Assembly: GCF_000430745.1 (NCBI RefSeq)
Contig: NZ_AUMP01000030.1
Location: forward strand, 1 to 57,160
Length of the DNA: 57,160 nucleotides
DNA from: Fictibacillus gelatini DSM 15865
GTDB taxonomy: Bacteria > Bacillota > Bacilli > Bacillales > Fictibacillaceae
Direction of reading: 5' to 3'
Shown here: positions 9,918-20,213 of the stretch, piece by piece
Position numbering within the stretch: the first letter of the stretch is position 1
Layout of the letters: every line of letters begins with the position of its first letter
Position numbers and translations under genes: made by a program
Notes under the pieces: generated by a model
What the model was told of the DNA's origin: nothing
Databases searched by the model: none
The model's input: only the letters and a program-made list of their open reading frames with translations

Positions 9918-10805
9918 TTATCCTTTGCTTTCTTTATACAATTCCTCCAGCTCATCACGTGAAAAAAGGTACGTTTCGTTACAAAATTGACAATGCGCTT
10001 CAGCCTGGCCGTCCTCATCGATCATCGCTTTTATTTCTTCTTTTCCAAGACTGATAATGGCTCTGCCAAACCGCTCTTTTGAGCATGTACATTGAAATTT
10101 GACCGGGAGTTTTTCAAGAATCTTAACATTTTCTTTCCCTAACAGTTCATATAAAATTTCTTCCGGCGATAAACCTTTTTCAATTAATTTTGAAATAGGC
10201 GGGATCGTTTTAATCTTTTCTTCCAATAAGTCAATGGTCGCATCATTTGCGTTAGGCATTACTTGTATAATGAAGCCCCCGGCGGCTAAAATGCTGTTGT
10301 CCTCCGTATTGACAAGTACTCCTAAAGCAACAGAAGAAGGAACCTGTTCACTCGATGCAAAATAGTATGTAAAGTCTTCGCCAAGCTCTCCGGAAATGAT
10401 CGGAACTTGTCCGGTAAAGTTTTCGCGCAATCCAATATCTTTTACAACAGATAAAAAGCCATTTCGTCCAACTGCCCTTGCCACATCGAGCTTTCCTTTA
10501 TCATTCAGTTCAAAATGGACGTGGGGGTTTGTCACATACCCTCTCGTTTCCCCTTTCGTATTCGAGTCAACGATGATGACACCGATCGGTCCCCCGCCCT
10601 CGATTTTTACCGTTACTTTATTATTCTCTCCTTTTAACATAGCTCCCATCATCGTAGTCGCCGTCATGGCCCGGCCAAGGGCAGCAGATGCTGTTCTCCA
10701 GGTGTCATGGCGCTGTTGTGCTTCTCCTACCATATCCGTTGTTTTTATCGCATAGGCACGTATTTGTCCATCAAAAGCGAGCGCTTTTATTAAATAATCT
10801 GACAT
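9918..10805 (-). CDS. hslO: Redox-regulated chaperone Hsp33
   Basis: Holdase chaperone activated by oxidative unfolding of its zinc-binding switch. The 295-residue protein has the N-terminal Hsp33 core ([20 protein letters not shown] near residue 75) and the four switch cysteines C239, C241, C272 and C275 in the CxC...CxxC pattern, so the redox switch is intact. It follows coaX by 12 bp and is followed by a strong terminator. coaX-hslO-cysK is the same order as in B. subtilis. Confidence 0.95.
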   Translation of the reverse strand: MSDYLIKALAFDGQIRAYAIKTTDMVGEAQQRHDTWRTASAALGRAMTATTMMGAMLKGENNKVTVKIEGGGPIGVIIVDSNTKGETRGYVTNPHVHFELNDKGKLDVARAVGRNGFLSVVKDIGLRENFTGQVPIISGELGEDFTYYFASSEQVPSSVALGVLVNTEDNSILAAGGFIIQVMPNANDATIDLLEEKIKTIPPISKLIEKGLSPEEILYELLGKENVKILEKLPVKFQCTCSKERFGRAIISLGKEEIKAMIDEDGQAEAHCQFCNETYLFSRDELEELYKESKG

Positions 10806-10817
10806 ATGTCCACCTTC

Positions 10818-11594
10818 TCATCTATCTTCGTTTTTGTTTTTCAAATAAATTAGTTGAAGCCCCTTTAAGGTTAAGTACGGATCGACGTGATCAATCACGT
10901 TGCATTCACTGGCAATAAATCCGGCAAGGCCTCCTGTTGCAATAACTTTCGGCTCAAGCCTGGACTGCGCCTTCATTCTATTAACAATGCCCTCAACTTG
11001 TCCGACATATCCATATAAAATCCCAGACTGCATCGCAGTGACCGTGTTCTTGCCAACAATGCTATCCGGTTTTACGATTTCAACGCGCGGCAGTTTTGCA
11101 GCGCGGGTAAATAGCGCTTCTGTCGCGACATTAATTCCGGGTGCAATCGCACCACCCATGTATTGCCCTTTTTCATTGATGTAGCAATAGGTTGTTGCCG
11201 TTCCAAAATCAACAACAATTAACGGACTTCCGTAATAATGAATGGCCGCCACCGCGTTCACAATTCGGTCTGCACCGACCTCTCTTGGATTTTCATACTT
11301 AATGTTTAATCCTGTTTTAATACCCGGTCCGATAATGAGCGGTTTTTTATAAAAATATTTTTTGCACATCCGTTCTAAAGCAAACATTATTGGCGGAACT
11401 ACAGAGGAAATAACGATTCCTTCCACCATCGTTTGATCGATCTTAGCATGGCGGAATAGTTCGAGAATAAGCATTCCATATTCGTCTTCTGTTTTCTCAC
11501 GTGATGTGCTAATTCTCCAATGATGGATCAATTCATTATTTTCATATACGCCTAAAACAATATTTGTATTCCCTACATCGAAAACAAAAATCAT
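10818..11594 (-). CDS. coaX: Type III pantothenate kinase
   Basis: Phosphorylates pantothenate, the first step of coenzyme A synthesis. The start at 11594 ([11 protein letters not shown], 258 residues) has GAGGACGGG upstream and matches the family; the longer frame to 11645 reaches the ftsH terminator. The ASKHA-fold signatures are the first phosphate loop [12 protein letters not shown] (6-17), [12 protein letters not shown] (near 98) and the second loop VDFGTATT (near 123). Type III enzymes need a monovalent cation and are insensitive to CoA feedback in the characterised members. Confidence 0.95.
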   Translation of the reverse strand: MIFVFDVGNTNIVLGVYENNELIHHWRISTSREKTEDEYGMLILELFRHAKIDQTMVEGIVISSVVPPIMFALERMCKKYFYKKPLIIGPGIKTGLNIKYENPREVGADRIVNAVAAIHYYGSPLIVVDFGTATTYCYINEKGQYMGGAIAPGINVATEALFTRAAKLPRVEIVKPDSIVGKNTVTAMQSGILYGYVGQVEGIVNRMKAQSRLEPKVIATGGLAGFIASECNVIDHVDPYLTLKGLQLIYLKNKNEDR

Positions 11595-11651
11595 AATTTC
11601 CCGTCCTCGCCTTTTAAGAATTGCTTTTCCCCCTGAGTTTACCATAAAAAG

Positions 11652-11683
11652 AAATTGGATGCCCCAGGATGGACATCCAATTT
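11652..11683 (-). terminator. ftsH terminator
   Basis: AAATTGGATG pairs with CATCCAATTT, followed on the minus strand by CTTTTT. It begins 5 bp after the ftsH stop. CoaX expression must come from read-through or from a promoter in the short gap that I could not identify. Confidence 0.75.
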
Positions 11684-11688
11684 CATAC

Positions 11689-13593
11689 CTACTCTTTATT
11701 TTCTTCTTCGTCTTTTTTATGGATGTTAATTTTCACATCATCGCTTCCGGAGGTGAATGCTTTTCTCTCAGGGAGTTTTCCCGTCGTTACAAGCTCTTTA
11801 ATTTGTTCTTCATCCAACGTTTCAACTTTTAGCAACGTTTGAGCAATAATTTCAAGCTTATCTCTATGCTCGATCAAGATCTTTTTACAACGCTCGTAAC
11901 AATCTTTAATGATCGCTTGAATTTCAAGATCAATTTCGTGAGCGATGGCATCGCTGTAGTTTTGCTCATTGTTGAAATCGCGGCCTAAGAAAACCTGACC
12001 GCCAGAGCTTGAACCAAACTGCATCGGTCCAAGACGTTCGCTCATTCCGAATTCCGTTACCATTCGACGGGCAATGCCTGTCGCACGCTGGAAGTCGTTA
12101 TGAGCACCAGTGCTCACTTCATGGAACGTAATTTCTTCTGCAACACGTCCGCCTAAAAGACCGACGATTTTATCTAACAGTTCCGGCTTCGTCATGAAAT
12201 AGCGGTCTTCTTTCGGAAGCATGACGGTATAGCCTCCGGCCTGCCCGCGCGGCACGACCGTTACTTTATGCACCGTATCCGCCCCTTCAAGCACTAAACC
12301 GATAACGGTATGTCCTGCTTCATGATACGCGACAATATTTTTCTCTTTTTCGGAAATGACGCGGCTCTTCTTAGCCGGTCCGGCAATGACACGGTCAATC
12401 GCTTCGTCAATGTCTTCCATGTCAATTTCTTTCTTATTGGCACGTGCTGCGACCAGCGCCGCTTCGTTCAATAAGTTTTCAAGATCGGCACCTGAGAAGC
12501 CAGGTGAACGCATCGCAATCGTTTTTAAGTTAACTTCTTTGCTTAAAGGCTTATTGCGGGCGTGAACGTGCAGTACTTCTTCACGACCTTTAACATCCGG
12601 CCGGTTAACCGTAATCTGACGGTCAAAACGACCCGGGCGAAGAAGTGCGGGGTCAAGGATATCCGGCCGGTTCGTTGCGGCAATGATGATAATTCCTTCA
12701 TTCGCGCCAAAACCGTCCATCTCAACGAGCAACTGGTTGAGCGTTTGTTCACGTTCATCATGACCACCGCCAAGTCCTGCGCCACGCTGACGCCCTACTG
12801 CATCAATTTCATCGATAAAGATAATACAAGGCGCGTTTTTCTTTGCATTTTCGAACAAATCACGGACACGGGAAGCCCCGACACCGACAAACATTTCAAC
12901 AAAGTCCGAACCGGAAATGGAGAAAAACGGAACGCCCGCTTCACCAGCGACGGCTCGGGCAAGCAATGTTTTACCAGTCCCCGGGGGTCCGACTAAAAGT
13001 ACGCCTTTCGGAATGCGCGCACCGAGTGCGGCAAACTTGCGCGGGTCTTTCAGAAACTCAACGACTTCAACAAGCTCTTGCTTCTCCTCATCCGCACCCG
13101 CGACGTCTCTAAACGTAACTTTTTTCTTTTCGTCATTATAAAGCCTTGCTTTGCTTTTTCCGAAGTTCATCACACGGCTGCCGCCGCCCTGAGCTTGATT
13201 AATTAAGACAAAAAATAAGATAAAGATAATGACAAACGGGATAATCGATGTGAAAAAGGTTACCCAACCGCTTGTTTGTTCCTGTTCTTTAAAATCAACT
13301 TTTGCCGTTTTTGCCAGATCTTCAATATGCCTGGCAGCCTCAGGTGATAAAGGAACGTTCGTTTCAAAAACTTTTCCAGGCTCGTAAGACTTCAGCTGTC
13401 CCCTCGCCGAATAAACTCCGCCGCTCGGCTGAAGTTCAATGCTCTCGACTTTTCCTTGATCGATGTCTTTTAAAAGCTCGCTGTATGAGATTTTTTGCAC
13501 TTCGTTATTCTTACCGTTAAATAAGCTAACGATCGCAACAACAACTAAAAAGATCAATAAGTAAAATATGGTATTTCGGAAGATGCGATTCAT
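11689..13593 (-). CDS. ftsH: Membrane ATP-dependent zinc metalloprotease FtsH
   Basis: Hexameric AAA+ protease in the cytoplasmic membrane that degrades membrane and regulatory proteins; in B. subtilis it is needed for normal sporulation entry. The 634-residue protein has membrane segments at about 7-25 and 111-132, the extracellular domain between them, Walker A GPPGTGKT (202-209), Walker B IIFIDE (257-262), arginine-finger region LLRPGRFDR (318-325), and the zinc site HEAGH (424-428). The C-terminus is acidic and charged. It starts after a GGAGG site and follows hprT by 76 bp. Confidence 0.98.
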   Translation of the reverse strand: MNRIFRNTIFYLLIFLVVVAIVSLFNGKNNEVQKISYSELLKDIDQGKVESIELQPSGGVYSARGQLKSYEPGKVFETNVPLSPEAARHIEDLAKTAKVDFKEQEQTSGWVTFFTSIIPFVIIFILFFVLINQAQGGGSRVMNFGKSKARLYNDEKKKVTFRDVAGADEEKQELVEVVEFLKDPRKFAALGARIPKGVLLVGPPGTGKTLLARAVAGEAGVPFFSISGSDFVEMFVGVGASRVRDLFENAKKNAPCIIFIDEIDAVGRQRGAGLGGGHDEREQTLNQLLVEMDGFGANEGIIIIAATNRPDILDPALLRPGRFDRQITVNRPDVKGREEVLHVHARNKPLSKEVNLKTIAMRSPGFSGADLENLLNEAALVAARANKKEIDMEDIDEAIDRVIAGPAKKSRVISEKEKNIVAYHEAGHTVIGLVLEGADTVHKVTVVPRGQAGGYTVMLPKEDRYFMTKPELLDKIVGLLGGRVAEEITFHEVSTGAHNDFQRATGIARRMVTEFGMSERLGPMQFGSSSGGQVFLGRDFNNEQNYSDAIAHEIDLEIQAIIKDCYERCKKILIEHRDKLEIIAQTLLKVETLDEEQIKELVTTGKLPERKAFTSGSDDVKINIHKKDEEENKE

Positions 13594-13669
13594 TCCTTAC
13601 CTCCTCAACGACAATGAAACGATTACCTCAAAGATTGTCTTTTTACTCAATGTGAGGTTCATCAAGCGT

Positions 13670-14212
13670 CTACTTATCTTCATAGATTTCTCGTTTTAAA
13701 ACCCCGATATATGGAAGATTACGATAGCGCTCACTGTAATCCAACCCATAGCCAACAACAAATTCATCCGGAACGACAAACCCATAAAGATCAGGTTTAA
13801 TATCAATTTTACGTCCAGTTGGCTTATCTAACAGCGTTACAATCTTCACAGAGTTCGCATTACGATGATGGAATAATTGCACGAGATAACTTAATGTAAG
13901 CCCGCTGTCTATTATATCTTCGACAATGATTACATCTCGCCCTTCAAGCGACGTGTCCAAATCTTTAATAATTTTCACTTCACCGGAAGAGACGGTAGAT
14001 GCACCGTAACTGGAGACGGCCATTAAATCAATTTCGAGATGGATGTCCATGCTCTTAATTAAATCGGCCATAAAAGGCAGGGCACCTTTTAATACTCCAA
14101 CAACAAGCGGAAAACGGTCTTTATAGTCGTTCGACAATTGTTTTCCAAGTTCTTCAACCTTTGCTTGAAGTTCCTCCCTGTTAATTAAAATTTTTTGAAT
14201 GTCATCATGCAT
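13670..14212 (-). CDS. hprT: Hypoxanthine-guanine phosphoribosyltransferase
   Basis: Salvages hypoxanthine and guanine with PRPP. The 180-residue protein has the PRPP-binding motif [14 protein letters not shown] (about 93-106) and the family C-terminal [13 protein letters not shown] (about 148). The start is preceded by GGAGG and lies 13 bp from the end of tilS. In B. subtilis HprT partners with TilS, and the two genes are adjacent and upstream of ftsH as here. Confidence 0.96.
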   Translation of the reverse strand: MHDDIQKILINREELQAKVEELGKQLSNDYKDRFPLVVGVLKGALPFMADLIKSMDIHLEIDLMAVSSYGASTVSSGEVKIIKDLDTSLEGRDVIIVEDIIDSGLTLSYLVQLFHHRNANSVKIVTLLDKPTGRKIDIKPDLYGFVVPDEFVVGYGLDYSERYRNLPYIGVLKREIYEDK

Positions 14213-14225
14213 GTAGTACAGCCTC

Positions 14226-15626
14226 CTAGACGTCCTGGCAAAAATTTTTATAGCGTAAAACTATCCATCGGTCGGCATTCATTGACGTTTTCATTTCCGC
14301 ATGTTTTAAGCCCGGAATCCATAAAATGTTGCCATTTCCATCCTCTACAATTGGCCAGACATCGCGTAAGTGTTTCTCTATTTTCTCGTCAATAAATATA
14401 TCTTTTACTTTTCGGGAACCCTTCATGCCCTTTAAATGAATACGATCACCGGGCGCCCGCGAGCGAACGATAATTGGATAGTTTACATCATTTACAGCAC
14501 ATACAAAAACATCTTTTCCCCGAAATCCACACGGATCATCATCCTCTTTATATTCAGCGGTCAACTCTCCTAAGGGCAGTCGAATCCTTGCAGGAAAGGT
14601 TAATTGGTATTCGTACCCTTCCCACTTGATCGGCCGTTCAAACGATAGCGTACAACTTTCATATGAACGTGTGACCAATAGCCCCTCTGGAAAATGAAGC
14701 GTTCCAGATGGATGATCACTTGTGAGCAAAGTTAAAAAATGTTCGATATGTACAGAGGAAATAGATGTAAGCTTTTCTTCATATAGATAGTTTAATATTA
14801 GTGTAATCATTCTTTTTTGTAAAGGAATTGGCATTGCCAGAAATTTAGAGATCGCAAGACGGACCACCGTCTTATTTTTCTCGATGATGCAATCCTTTAG
14901 CTTTTCTTTTGCCAGCTCTATTAAGTACGTTTCATCCTCATGAATAGTTTCACTTAAATATTGAAATTTTTCATGAACCGCTGGATTTTCTTGTTTTAAG
15001 AAAGGAAGAACATGATGGCGAAATCGATTTCTCGTGTAGTCATCTCCTTCATTTGTAGGATCCCGTCGTGGAAAAATGTTATTTACGTTACAATAATGCT
15101 CTATTTCATTCTTTATTATTCCAAGAAACGGGCGGATAATTTCTCCGCCTGCAAACGGCCGCCGGATCCGCATCCCTCCTATAGAAGAAATTAGCCCTCC
15201 CCTCGTCATCCTCATGAGCATCGTTTCAATCTGGTCATCTCCATGATGGGCTAAACAAAGGCTATCTGCGCTATATTTGTTCATTATTTTTTCAAAAAAG
15301 GCGTACCGGACTTCGCGAGCTGCCACTTGTGTGCCTAAGCCCTTCTTTTGTTTATACGCCCCGACATCCACTTGCTCTCCTTCAAATAAAATGCCGCGGC
15401 TCCGGCAAAAACCCCTGACATACAATAAATCTTCTTCCGATTGCTTTCCACGCAGCATGTGATCGACATGGGCAGCGATCACGCGAATGAAGCCTGTTTG
15501 CTCCTTTTTCCATAAATAATGAAGAAGCGCCATCGAGTCAGGACCGCCGGAAACACCAACAATGACGGTTTGCCCTTCTGTCAGTAAACGATGCTTTTCT
15601 ACAAATTGATCGACCGCTGGCCACAA
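14226..15626 (-). CDS. tilS: tRNA(Ile)-lysidine synthase
   Basis: Modifies C34 of the tRNA-Ile CAU anticodon with lysine so that it reads AUA; essential. The PP-loop ATPase motif [15 protein letters not shown] lies near the N-terminus, AHVDHMLRG and [13 protein letters not shown] follow, and the TilS C-terminal domain is present. The start is uncertain: the frame is open to an ATG at 15680 with no ribosome site, while a TTG at 15626 lies downstream of GGGAGG and gives 466 residues, close to the B. subtilis length. Cluster with hprT and ftsH is conserved. Confidence 0.93.
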   Translation of the reverse strand: MWPAVDQFVEKHRLLTEGQTVIVGVSGGPDSMALLHYLWKKEQTGFIRVIAAHVDHMLRGKQSEEDLLYVRGFCRSRGILFEGEQVDVGAYKQKKGLGTQVAAREVRYAFFEKIMNKYSADSLCLAHHGDDQIETMLMRMTRGGLISSIGGMRIRRPFAGGEIIRPFLGIIKNEIEHYCNVNNIFPRRDPTNEGDDYTRNRFRHHVLPFLKQENPAVHEKFQYLSETIHEDETYLIELAKEKLKDCIIEKNKTVVRLAISKFLAMPIPLQKRMITLILNYLYEEKLTSISSVHIEHFLTLLTSDHPSGTLHFPEGLLVTRSYESCTLSFERPIKWEGYEYQLTFPARIRLPLGELTAEYKEDDDPCGFRGKDVFVCAVNDVNYPIIVRSRAPGDRIHLKGMKGSRKVKDIFIDEKIEKHLRDVWPIVEDGNGNILWIPGLKHAEMKTSMNADRWIVLRYKNFCQDV

Positions 15627-15735
15627 TTCGTTAAGTACCTCCCTTCTGTGTGAAATCAAACAAATCCTTTGCATTTCCATAGAAATAATACCATAATTTT
15701 TTTAAAATAATGCATCCTTTTCATAGAAAACCCAC

Positions 15736-16713
15736 TCACATTGTCTGGCTAACGAGATAAAACATGTATACGATAAATAAAAACGACGCCAGAAGAAGGG
15801 TTTCGAATAAAATTTTTGTTTTCTTTTTCTTTTGATTGCTGCGGCGAACACTCCTTGACATCGCCTCCTGGTCAGCTACTGGCGCCTGTTTTTTATACGT
15901 ACTTAAGGTATGAACAAGATCGTTGCGCATTTTTTCCGCACTATTGTACTTACCGAATAGTCCGTTGATGACAATTTTGCGATAGCGCTTAAGAAGTGGG
16001 CTTTTGTTTACGGCTGCTGCCAGCTGTTTCTCAGGCTGCGCCTTTTTTTCAAATCTCGCCGGATAGGCCATATTTAACATAATCATGCACGCCGCAAATA
16101 GATCGTACTCAGGTTCAGCTCTCCTTGACCCTAATCCCCAATAGCCGCGATCAAAAAACTCCGTATATTCTTTGATGGAGCGTCCAATAAGTGTCGTGCC
16201 GCCGACATCGATTAAGCGAATGCGATAAGGCGGACCGACTACTATTAAATTGTCTGGCTTTAAATCGCCAAATGCCCATCCTGCCTTATGAAGCCGCTCG
16301 AGGTCTGTTAACAATTGAACGAGTAAAATGCCGACCCATTCCTCTCGTTTTCCTTTCATAAAGGATAAAACATTTTCGCCCTCAAGGTATTCCATCGCAT
16401 AAAACGGATATTGCTTCTTTTCGTAATACCAATCATCCACATCGATTAAAGAGGGCCCAAGGACGTTTCCCTGGACCCTTGAAAATGTCTTTAGCACATT
16501 CACTTCAGACGTAATGGACATATTGTCTTGTCCAATTTTCACTGCTACTTTATTGCCGTTTGCGTCTTTTGAAAGATAAACGGCGCCCGTTGCTCCAAAC
16601 CCGAGCCGCCGCATGAGAGTGTACCGGTTTTTGTGCCATTTCCCGACGATCACCGTTCCAGGCGTTAAGTTACATACCGGACTCTTCGAGAAATTCATCT
16701 GATGATGCATCAT
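15736..16713 (-). CDS. yabT: Membrane-anchored Ser/Thr protein kinase YabT
   Basis: Hanks-type kinase; in B. subtilis YabT acts during sporulation, is DNA-activated and phosphorylates RecA and other DNA-binding proteins. In the 325-residue protein the glycine loop GFGATGAVY (near 38), the VAVKI lysine (near 58) and GDLKPDN (near 155) are clear. The DFG motif is replaced by DVG. A single C-terminal membrane segment (about 303-322) follows a basic stretch, and there is no extracellular sensor domain, as in YabT. The start overlaps the end of yabS by 44 bp, with AGGAG 10 bp upstream. Confidence 0.88.
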   Translation of the reverse strand: MMHHQMNFSKSPVCNLTPGTVIVGKWHKNRYTLMRRLGFGATGAVYLSKDANGNKVAVKIGQDNMSITSEVNVLKTFSRVQGNVLGPSLIDVDDWYYEKKQYPFYAMEYLEGENVLSFMKGKREEWVGILLVQLLTDLERLHKAGWAFGDLKPDNLIVVGPPYRIRLIDVGGTTLIGRSIKEYTEFFDRGYWGLGSRRAEPEYDLFAACMIMLNMAYPARFEKKAQPEKQLAAAVNKSPLLKRYRKIVINGLFGKYNSAEKMRNDLVHTLSTYKKQAPVADQEAMSRSVRRSNQKKKKTKILFETLLLASFLFIVYMFYLVSQTM

Positions 16714-17425
16714 CGCGGATCAAGCTCCTTTTTGAACGTCTTATCGTAAAGGCTTGAATGGCTTCTTTAATCGCCGGGCCGGTTGGCGTAATCCCTCCAG
16801 ATGATAGCTTGCTGAATATCGTTGTAAGTGAATCAAGGCGGCCGTTCCAATCCATCAACAATTCAACATCTTTTTTCTTACCTGGAAATGCATACATGGA
16901 AAACTGGTTATCTCCAATTCTTGAATTCAATGAAATGGATAAGTCAATCAGCGACTCTTGTACCGTTGCCAGCTTATTTTCCATACTCCCGGAAGCATCA
17001 ATTAATATAATCACTTCAAGATCCATCGTTTCTCCGAGGTCGTCAACGACTTCAATGACTTCCCCTCTTTTTTCCGGCGGCAGATCATCGACCCGGTAAT
17101 CGTTGCCGAGGATTTGCTGTAATTCGCTGTTGACGATTCCCTGGATCGTTTGTGTCATCGCTTTTTTCGTTACCATTTGAACTGTCTGCGAAAGTTGCCT
17201 TGTGTATACAATTTGGCTAATTCCGCCACCCATCGATGCAATCTCTTCTACTTCCCTTAGTCCACGAGCCTGGTATTCGGGGGTATCTTCATGAAGGACG
17301 CCAATGACGTTCACTGTAATCCCCTGTTCCCGGGCAAGGGCGGCCATCGCCACAGGATCTTCTCCCTGGTTCGAACAACCATCTGTAATTAATAGAATTT
17401 GCCGCAGTGTACCTTTTCTTTTCAC
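16670..17425 (-). CDS. yabS: VWA-domain protein YabS
   Basis: A 251-residue protein with von Willebrand factor A features. An early segment, ILLITDGCSNQGEDP, resembles the end of a VWA sheet; a second unit has the MIDAS motif in LIDASGSME (about 138-146), and the segment GGITPTGPAIKEAI (about 209-222) supplies the expected threonine. The start is a GTG after AGAGAGGG. In B. subtilis yabS is sporulation-expressed and sits between spoIIE and yabT, as here. The function is unknown; I infer a metal-dependent adhesion or scaffold role. Confidence 0.83.
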   Translation of the reverse strand: MKRKGTLRQILLITDGCSNQGEDPVAMAALAREQGITVNVIGVLHEDTPEYQARGLREVEEIASMGGGISQIVYTRQLSQTVQMVTKKAMTQTIQGIVNSELQQILGNDYRVDDLPPEKRGEVIEVVDDLGETMDLEVIILIDASGSMENKLATVQESLIDLSISLNSRIGDNQFSMYAFPGKKKDVELLMDWNGRLDSLTTIFSKLSSGGITPTGPAIKEAIQAFTIRRSKRSLIRDDASSDEFLEESGM

Positions 17426-17544
17426 ACCTTATCCCTCTCTTCTTTTCGTCCTTTAACTACTATTACCATCCTTGGCACGAAAGGAGGAATTTATACCCGG
17501 GCACAGGCTTTTAATCTATTTTTGAAAATAATAGAAGGAGCGGG

Positions 17545-20031
17545 TTAATTGGCACGTTTAATTTTGAGTTTCGGATAATATGGAATCGTTGCCCATTTTG
17601 GTGTATTTCGTTTTATTTTTGCCACAACAACTGTCATATCATCTTCGATTTGATTGCCTGACCGAATGACTTCCTCCATTAATAAGTCGGCAATTTCTTG
17701 CGGGTCATCGGTCTTAAATTCACGAATTTTCCGCTTCAACCATGCATCGATGTTCTCCACATGCTTTGGCCCTTCATAGATGCCATCACTCATCATAATG
17801 AGCAAGTCGCCCGCTTTCAGCTGCGCGCCGACCACTTCCACATCAAAATCTTCGATGATGCCCATCGGCAAATTGCTCGCTTCAATCATGATAACCTGGT
17901 CGCCTCTTTTAATAAAACTCGGCGTTGAGCCGATCTTTAAAAATTTAACGGATGCATCCTGCAAATCCATCATGGCAAGGTCAAGCGTCGAAAAAATTTC
18001 ATCTGTCGTACGTAGTGATAAAATGGAATTAATCGACTTAATGGCCACTTCTTCATCAATGCCGGATTTCAATATTTTTTGCAAAAGCTGAAGGGTTTCA
18101 TTGCTTTCTTTATAAGCCCGCTCGCCGTTGCCCATTCCGTCAGAAATCGCGATCGCAAACTTGCCCGAACCAAGCTCGATCATGGAGTGGCTATCCCCGG
18201 AAAGCCAAGCCCCGCCTTTTGCTGCACTGGCAAGCCCTGTTTCAACGGCAAATTCTCTGGCGGATTCGAACGAAACGTGACAGAACCCATTACTGTAATA
18301 GCCGCACTCTTCTTTTTTAACGAGTATCGTTTCTTCCAATATGTCCGATAAGAGCGGAGCGATAATTTTCTCGCACTCACCGCTTCCATTACAATACGGA
18401 AGGCTCATTTCAATATCAATATTTGACTCTTCCAGGCTGTAAATATCGATATGACCAATTTCAACTCCTGCATAATATAACGCTTCTTTAATTTGTTCTT
18501 CCTGTATTTGATGATTTTCTTGTTCGCGTTGAATTTCTTTTGCAAAATCCCCCATTACCTGGGAAACTCCGAAAAGCTGATTCGCGACAAGTTTCCGGCT
18601 TTCCTTTAATTGCTGTTTCAGTCTCTGATTGGCCTTATATTGCGTTAATTCCTGGGCAATAAAATCCGTCACTTTTTGCGGTTTAATGCAATATTTGTCC
18701 CATTCTCTTTTTAATTTCCGATCACGGATTTCGCCGGATAGTTCTTGTTCATTCATAATTTTCGTCATTAATTCATATGTTGTAGAAAAGTTGACAGCCC
18801 AGCACTGTTCCTTTTTAAAGCACGTTTGGCACGTCTTTTCCGTTACATTGCTTAAAAACAAATCGACTTCACGTTCATTCTCATCCTCAAATTGACTGAT
18901 GCCGGCGGATGAAAAAGAGTCCGAAAGCGTTTGGAAAAGCGACGAAAATTGTTCTACACGATGAGCTGTCACGTCACGGATTTTCTTTAAGTATTGCTGC
19001 TGTTCCATCGAATATTCCCGGGTCCCCGGAACGTAGCGGGAAATTTTCGCAATTGCCCCTTTCGGCGTCAATAAAAAGAAAAGAATAGCGATTCCGGATT
19101 CCATTAACGTTTGTTTAATTTCTTCATTTCCTTGTCCATATAGTCCGATGAGCAGCGTTCCAATCAATAAACCAATGCCGACACCGACCTTTTTGCCTTC
19201 CTTTAATAAACCGCCGAGAAGGCCTGAAAATGCAAGAAGGCTCATTTGATAAAGGCTTGAGACATTGGCAAGGCTTAAGATCAACCCTGTAACTACGCCG
19301 ACAGTCGAACCGATTGCCGCTCCACCAACAAAGGCAAAAAGCAAAACTAAATAACGAGATGCAATATGTTCAACGGAAAAACCTTGAATCTCCCAGCCAA
19401 TCGTTCCAGTCATTACGGAAGCAAGCAATATCATGAAACAAACAATTTCTTCATTTCGTAATGGTTGCGGGATGCGCTTAATGTTTAATAGAGGGATGCT
19501 TTGCAGAAAAATTAAGGTTAATACCATGCCAAGGCCCCCTTCGACAACGCCAATCGCCCAATCAGCTTTTGTCGGAAACCCTTGCATAATATATGTAAGC
19601 ACCATTCTTGTTGTAAAGCTGGCTAAAAAAACGGCAACAGGAAGCCATTTTGTCCGCTTGTCTGTAAATAGATCAATAACCTTTTGATACACTGCATACA
19701 TAATGACACCTGATAGAATAAAGACAGCATTCATCGGGGAGTTGGAGACGGCACCAATCAAAAGAGATAAACCGGCAACACCTGCCCGTTCTTTGCGCAA
19801 TACTGCAATCGATGCGATAAAGGGAAGGGCAAACGGCGAAATTTCAGAGAGAATCATAGCTCGTCCAAGCAAAAAGCCAATGCAAAACAATAAGAGCCTC
19901 CAGTTTGTAAGAAGATGCTCTACTTTTATTAAAAAGCGTTTGGTGAGGTTCACGGAGAGATTCTGCGTTTTTTCCAACCAGATCATGCTTCTTAAAGGTT
20001 CCACCACGTCCTTGTCCACTTTTTGAAACAT
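17545..20031 (-). CDS. spoIIE: Stage II sporulation protein E, PP2C phosphatase
   Basis: Dephosphorylates SpoIIAA at the polar septum to release SigF in the forespore, and interacts with FtsZ. The 828-residue protein has a hydrophobic N-terminal region with about 10 membrane segments (40-330), a central coiled oligomerisation region with several cysteines, and a C-terminal PP2C domain (about 590-810) with IAISDGMGNGERAYKES and DDMTVVVAKI supplying metal-binding aspartates. The promoter (20066-20101) has a Spo0A box over a widely spaced -35. This is the first conserved gene left of the accessory island. Confidence 0.97.
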   Translation of the reverse strand: MFQKVDKDVVEPLRSMIWLEKTQNLSVNLTKRFLIKVEHLLTNWRLLLFCIGFLLGRAMILSEISPFALPFIASIAVLRKERAGVAGLSLLIGAVSNSPMNAVFILSGVIMYAVYQKVIDLFTDKRTKWLPVAVFLASFTTRMVLTYIMQGFPTKADWAIGVVEGGLGMVLTLIFLQSIPLLNIKRIPQPLRNEEIVCFMILLASVMTGTIGWEIQGFSVEHIASRYLVLLFAFVGGAAIGSTVGVVTGLILSLANVSSLYQMSLLAFSGLLGGLLKEGKKVGVGIGLLIGTLLIGLYGQGNEEIKQTLMESGIAILFFLLTPKGAIAKISRYVPGTREYSMEQQQYLKKIRDVTAHRVEQFSSLFQTLSDSFSSAGISQFEDENEREVDLFLSNVTEKTCQTCFKKEQCWAVNFSTTYELMTKIMNEQELSGEIRDRKLKREWDKYCIKPQKVTDFIAQELTQYKANQRLKQQLKESRKLVANQLFGVSQVMGDFAKEIQREQENHQIQEEQIKEALYYAGVEIGHIDIYSLEESNIDIEMSLPYCNGSGECEKIIAPLLSDILEETILVKKEECGYYSNGFCHVSFESAREFAVETGLASAAKGGAWLSGDSHSMIELGSGKFAIAISDGMGNGERAYKESNETLQLLQKILKSGIDEEVAIKSINSILSLRTTDEIFSTLDLAMMDLQDASVKFLKIGSTPSFIKRGDQVIMIEASNLPMGIIEDFDVEVVGAQLKAGDLLIMMSDGIYEGPKHVENIDAWLKRKIREFKTDDPQEIADLLMEEVIRSGNQIEDDMTVVVAKIKRNTPKWATIPYYPKLKIKRAN

Positions 20032-20065
20032 TTCTCACACCACCCGTAGTTTTTTTATGGTTTTC

Positions 20066-20133
20066 ATTATAAACAGAAAGTCCATACACATTTTGTCAAA
20101 ACAACAGAGCGGCATAGAAAAACTTCTCGACGG
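20066..20133 (-). promoter_or_regulatory. spoIIE promoter with Spo0A boxes
   Basis: The minus strand has TTGACA (20094-20099) and TATAAT (20066-20071) separated by 22 bp, the unusually long spacing typical of Spo0A-activated SigA promoters. The plus strand reads TTTGTCAAAA at 20092-20101, a perfect match to the 0A-box consensus TTTGTCRAAA, overlapping the -35. A second imperfect box, TTCTCGACGG, lies at 20124-20133. This indicates activation by phosphorylated Spo0A at sporulation onset. Confidence 0.85.
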
Positions 20134-20174
20134 ATTCCTCAGAAAAACCGCAAGAAACGATAAATCCATTAAAT

Positions 20175-20207
20175 AACCCTTGATGGGCTTCATACCATTC
20201 AAGGGTG
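20175..20207 (-). terminator. Terminator-like hairpin closing the LXG cassette
   Basis: On the minus strand ACCCTTGAATGG pairs, with one bulge, with CCATCAAGGGT, followed by TATTTAA. It lies just after the putative immunity gene and before the spoIIE promoter, so it separates the island from spoIIE transcription. The T tract is weak. Confidence 0.55.
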
Positions 20208-20213
20208 TTTCAT

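Noticed and set aside
9776-10018. 80-codon minus frame across the hslO end and cysK upstream region
   Set aside because: It crosses the hslO terminator and the inverted repeat, has no ribosome site, and overlaps the hslO zinc-switch codons in another frame.
12562-12996. 144-codon plus-strand frame inside ftsH
   Set aside because: Antisense to the AAA+ core of ftsH, where selection on ftsH codons explains the long open frame.
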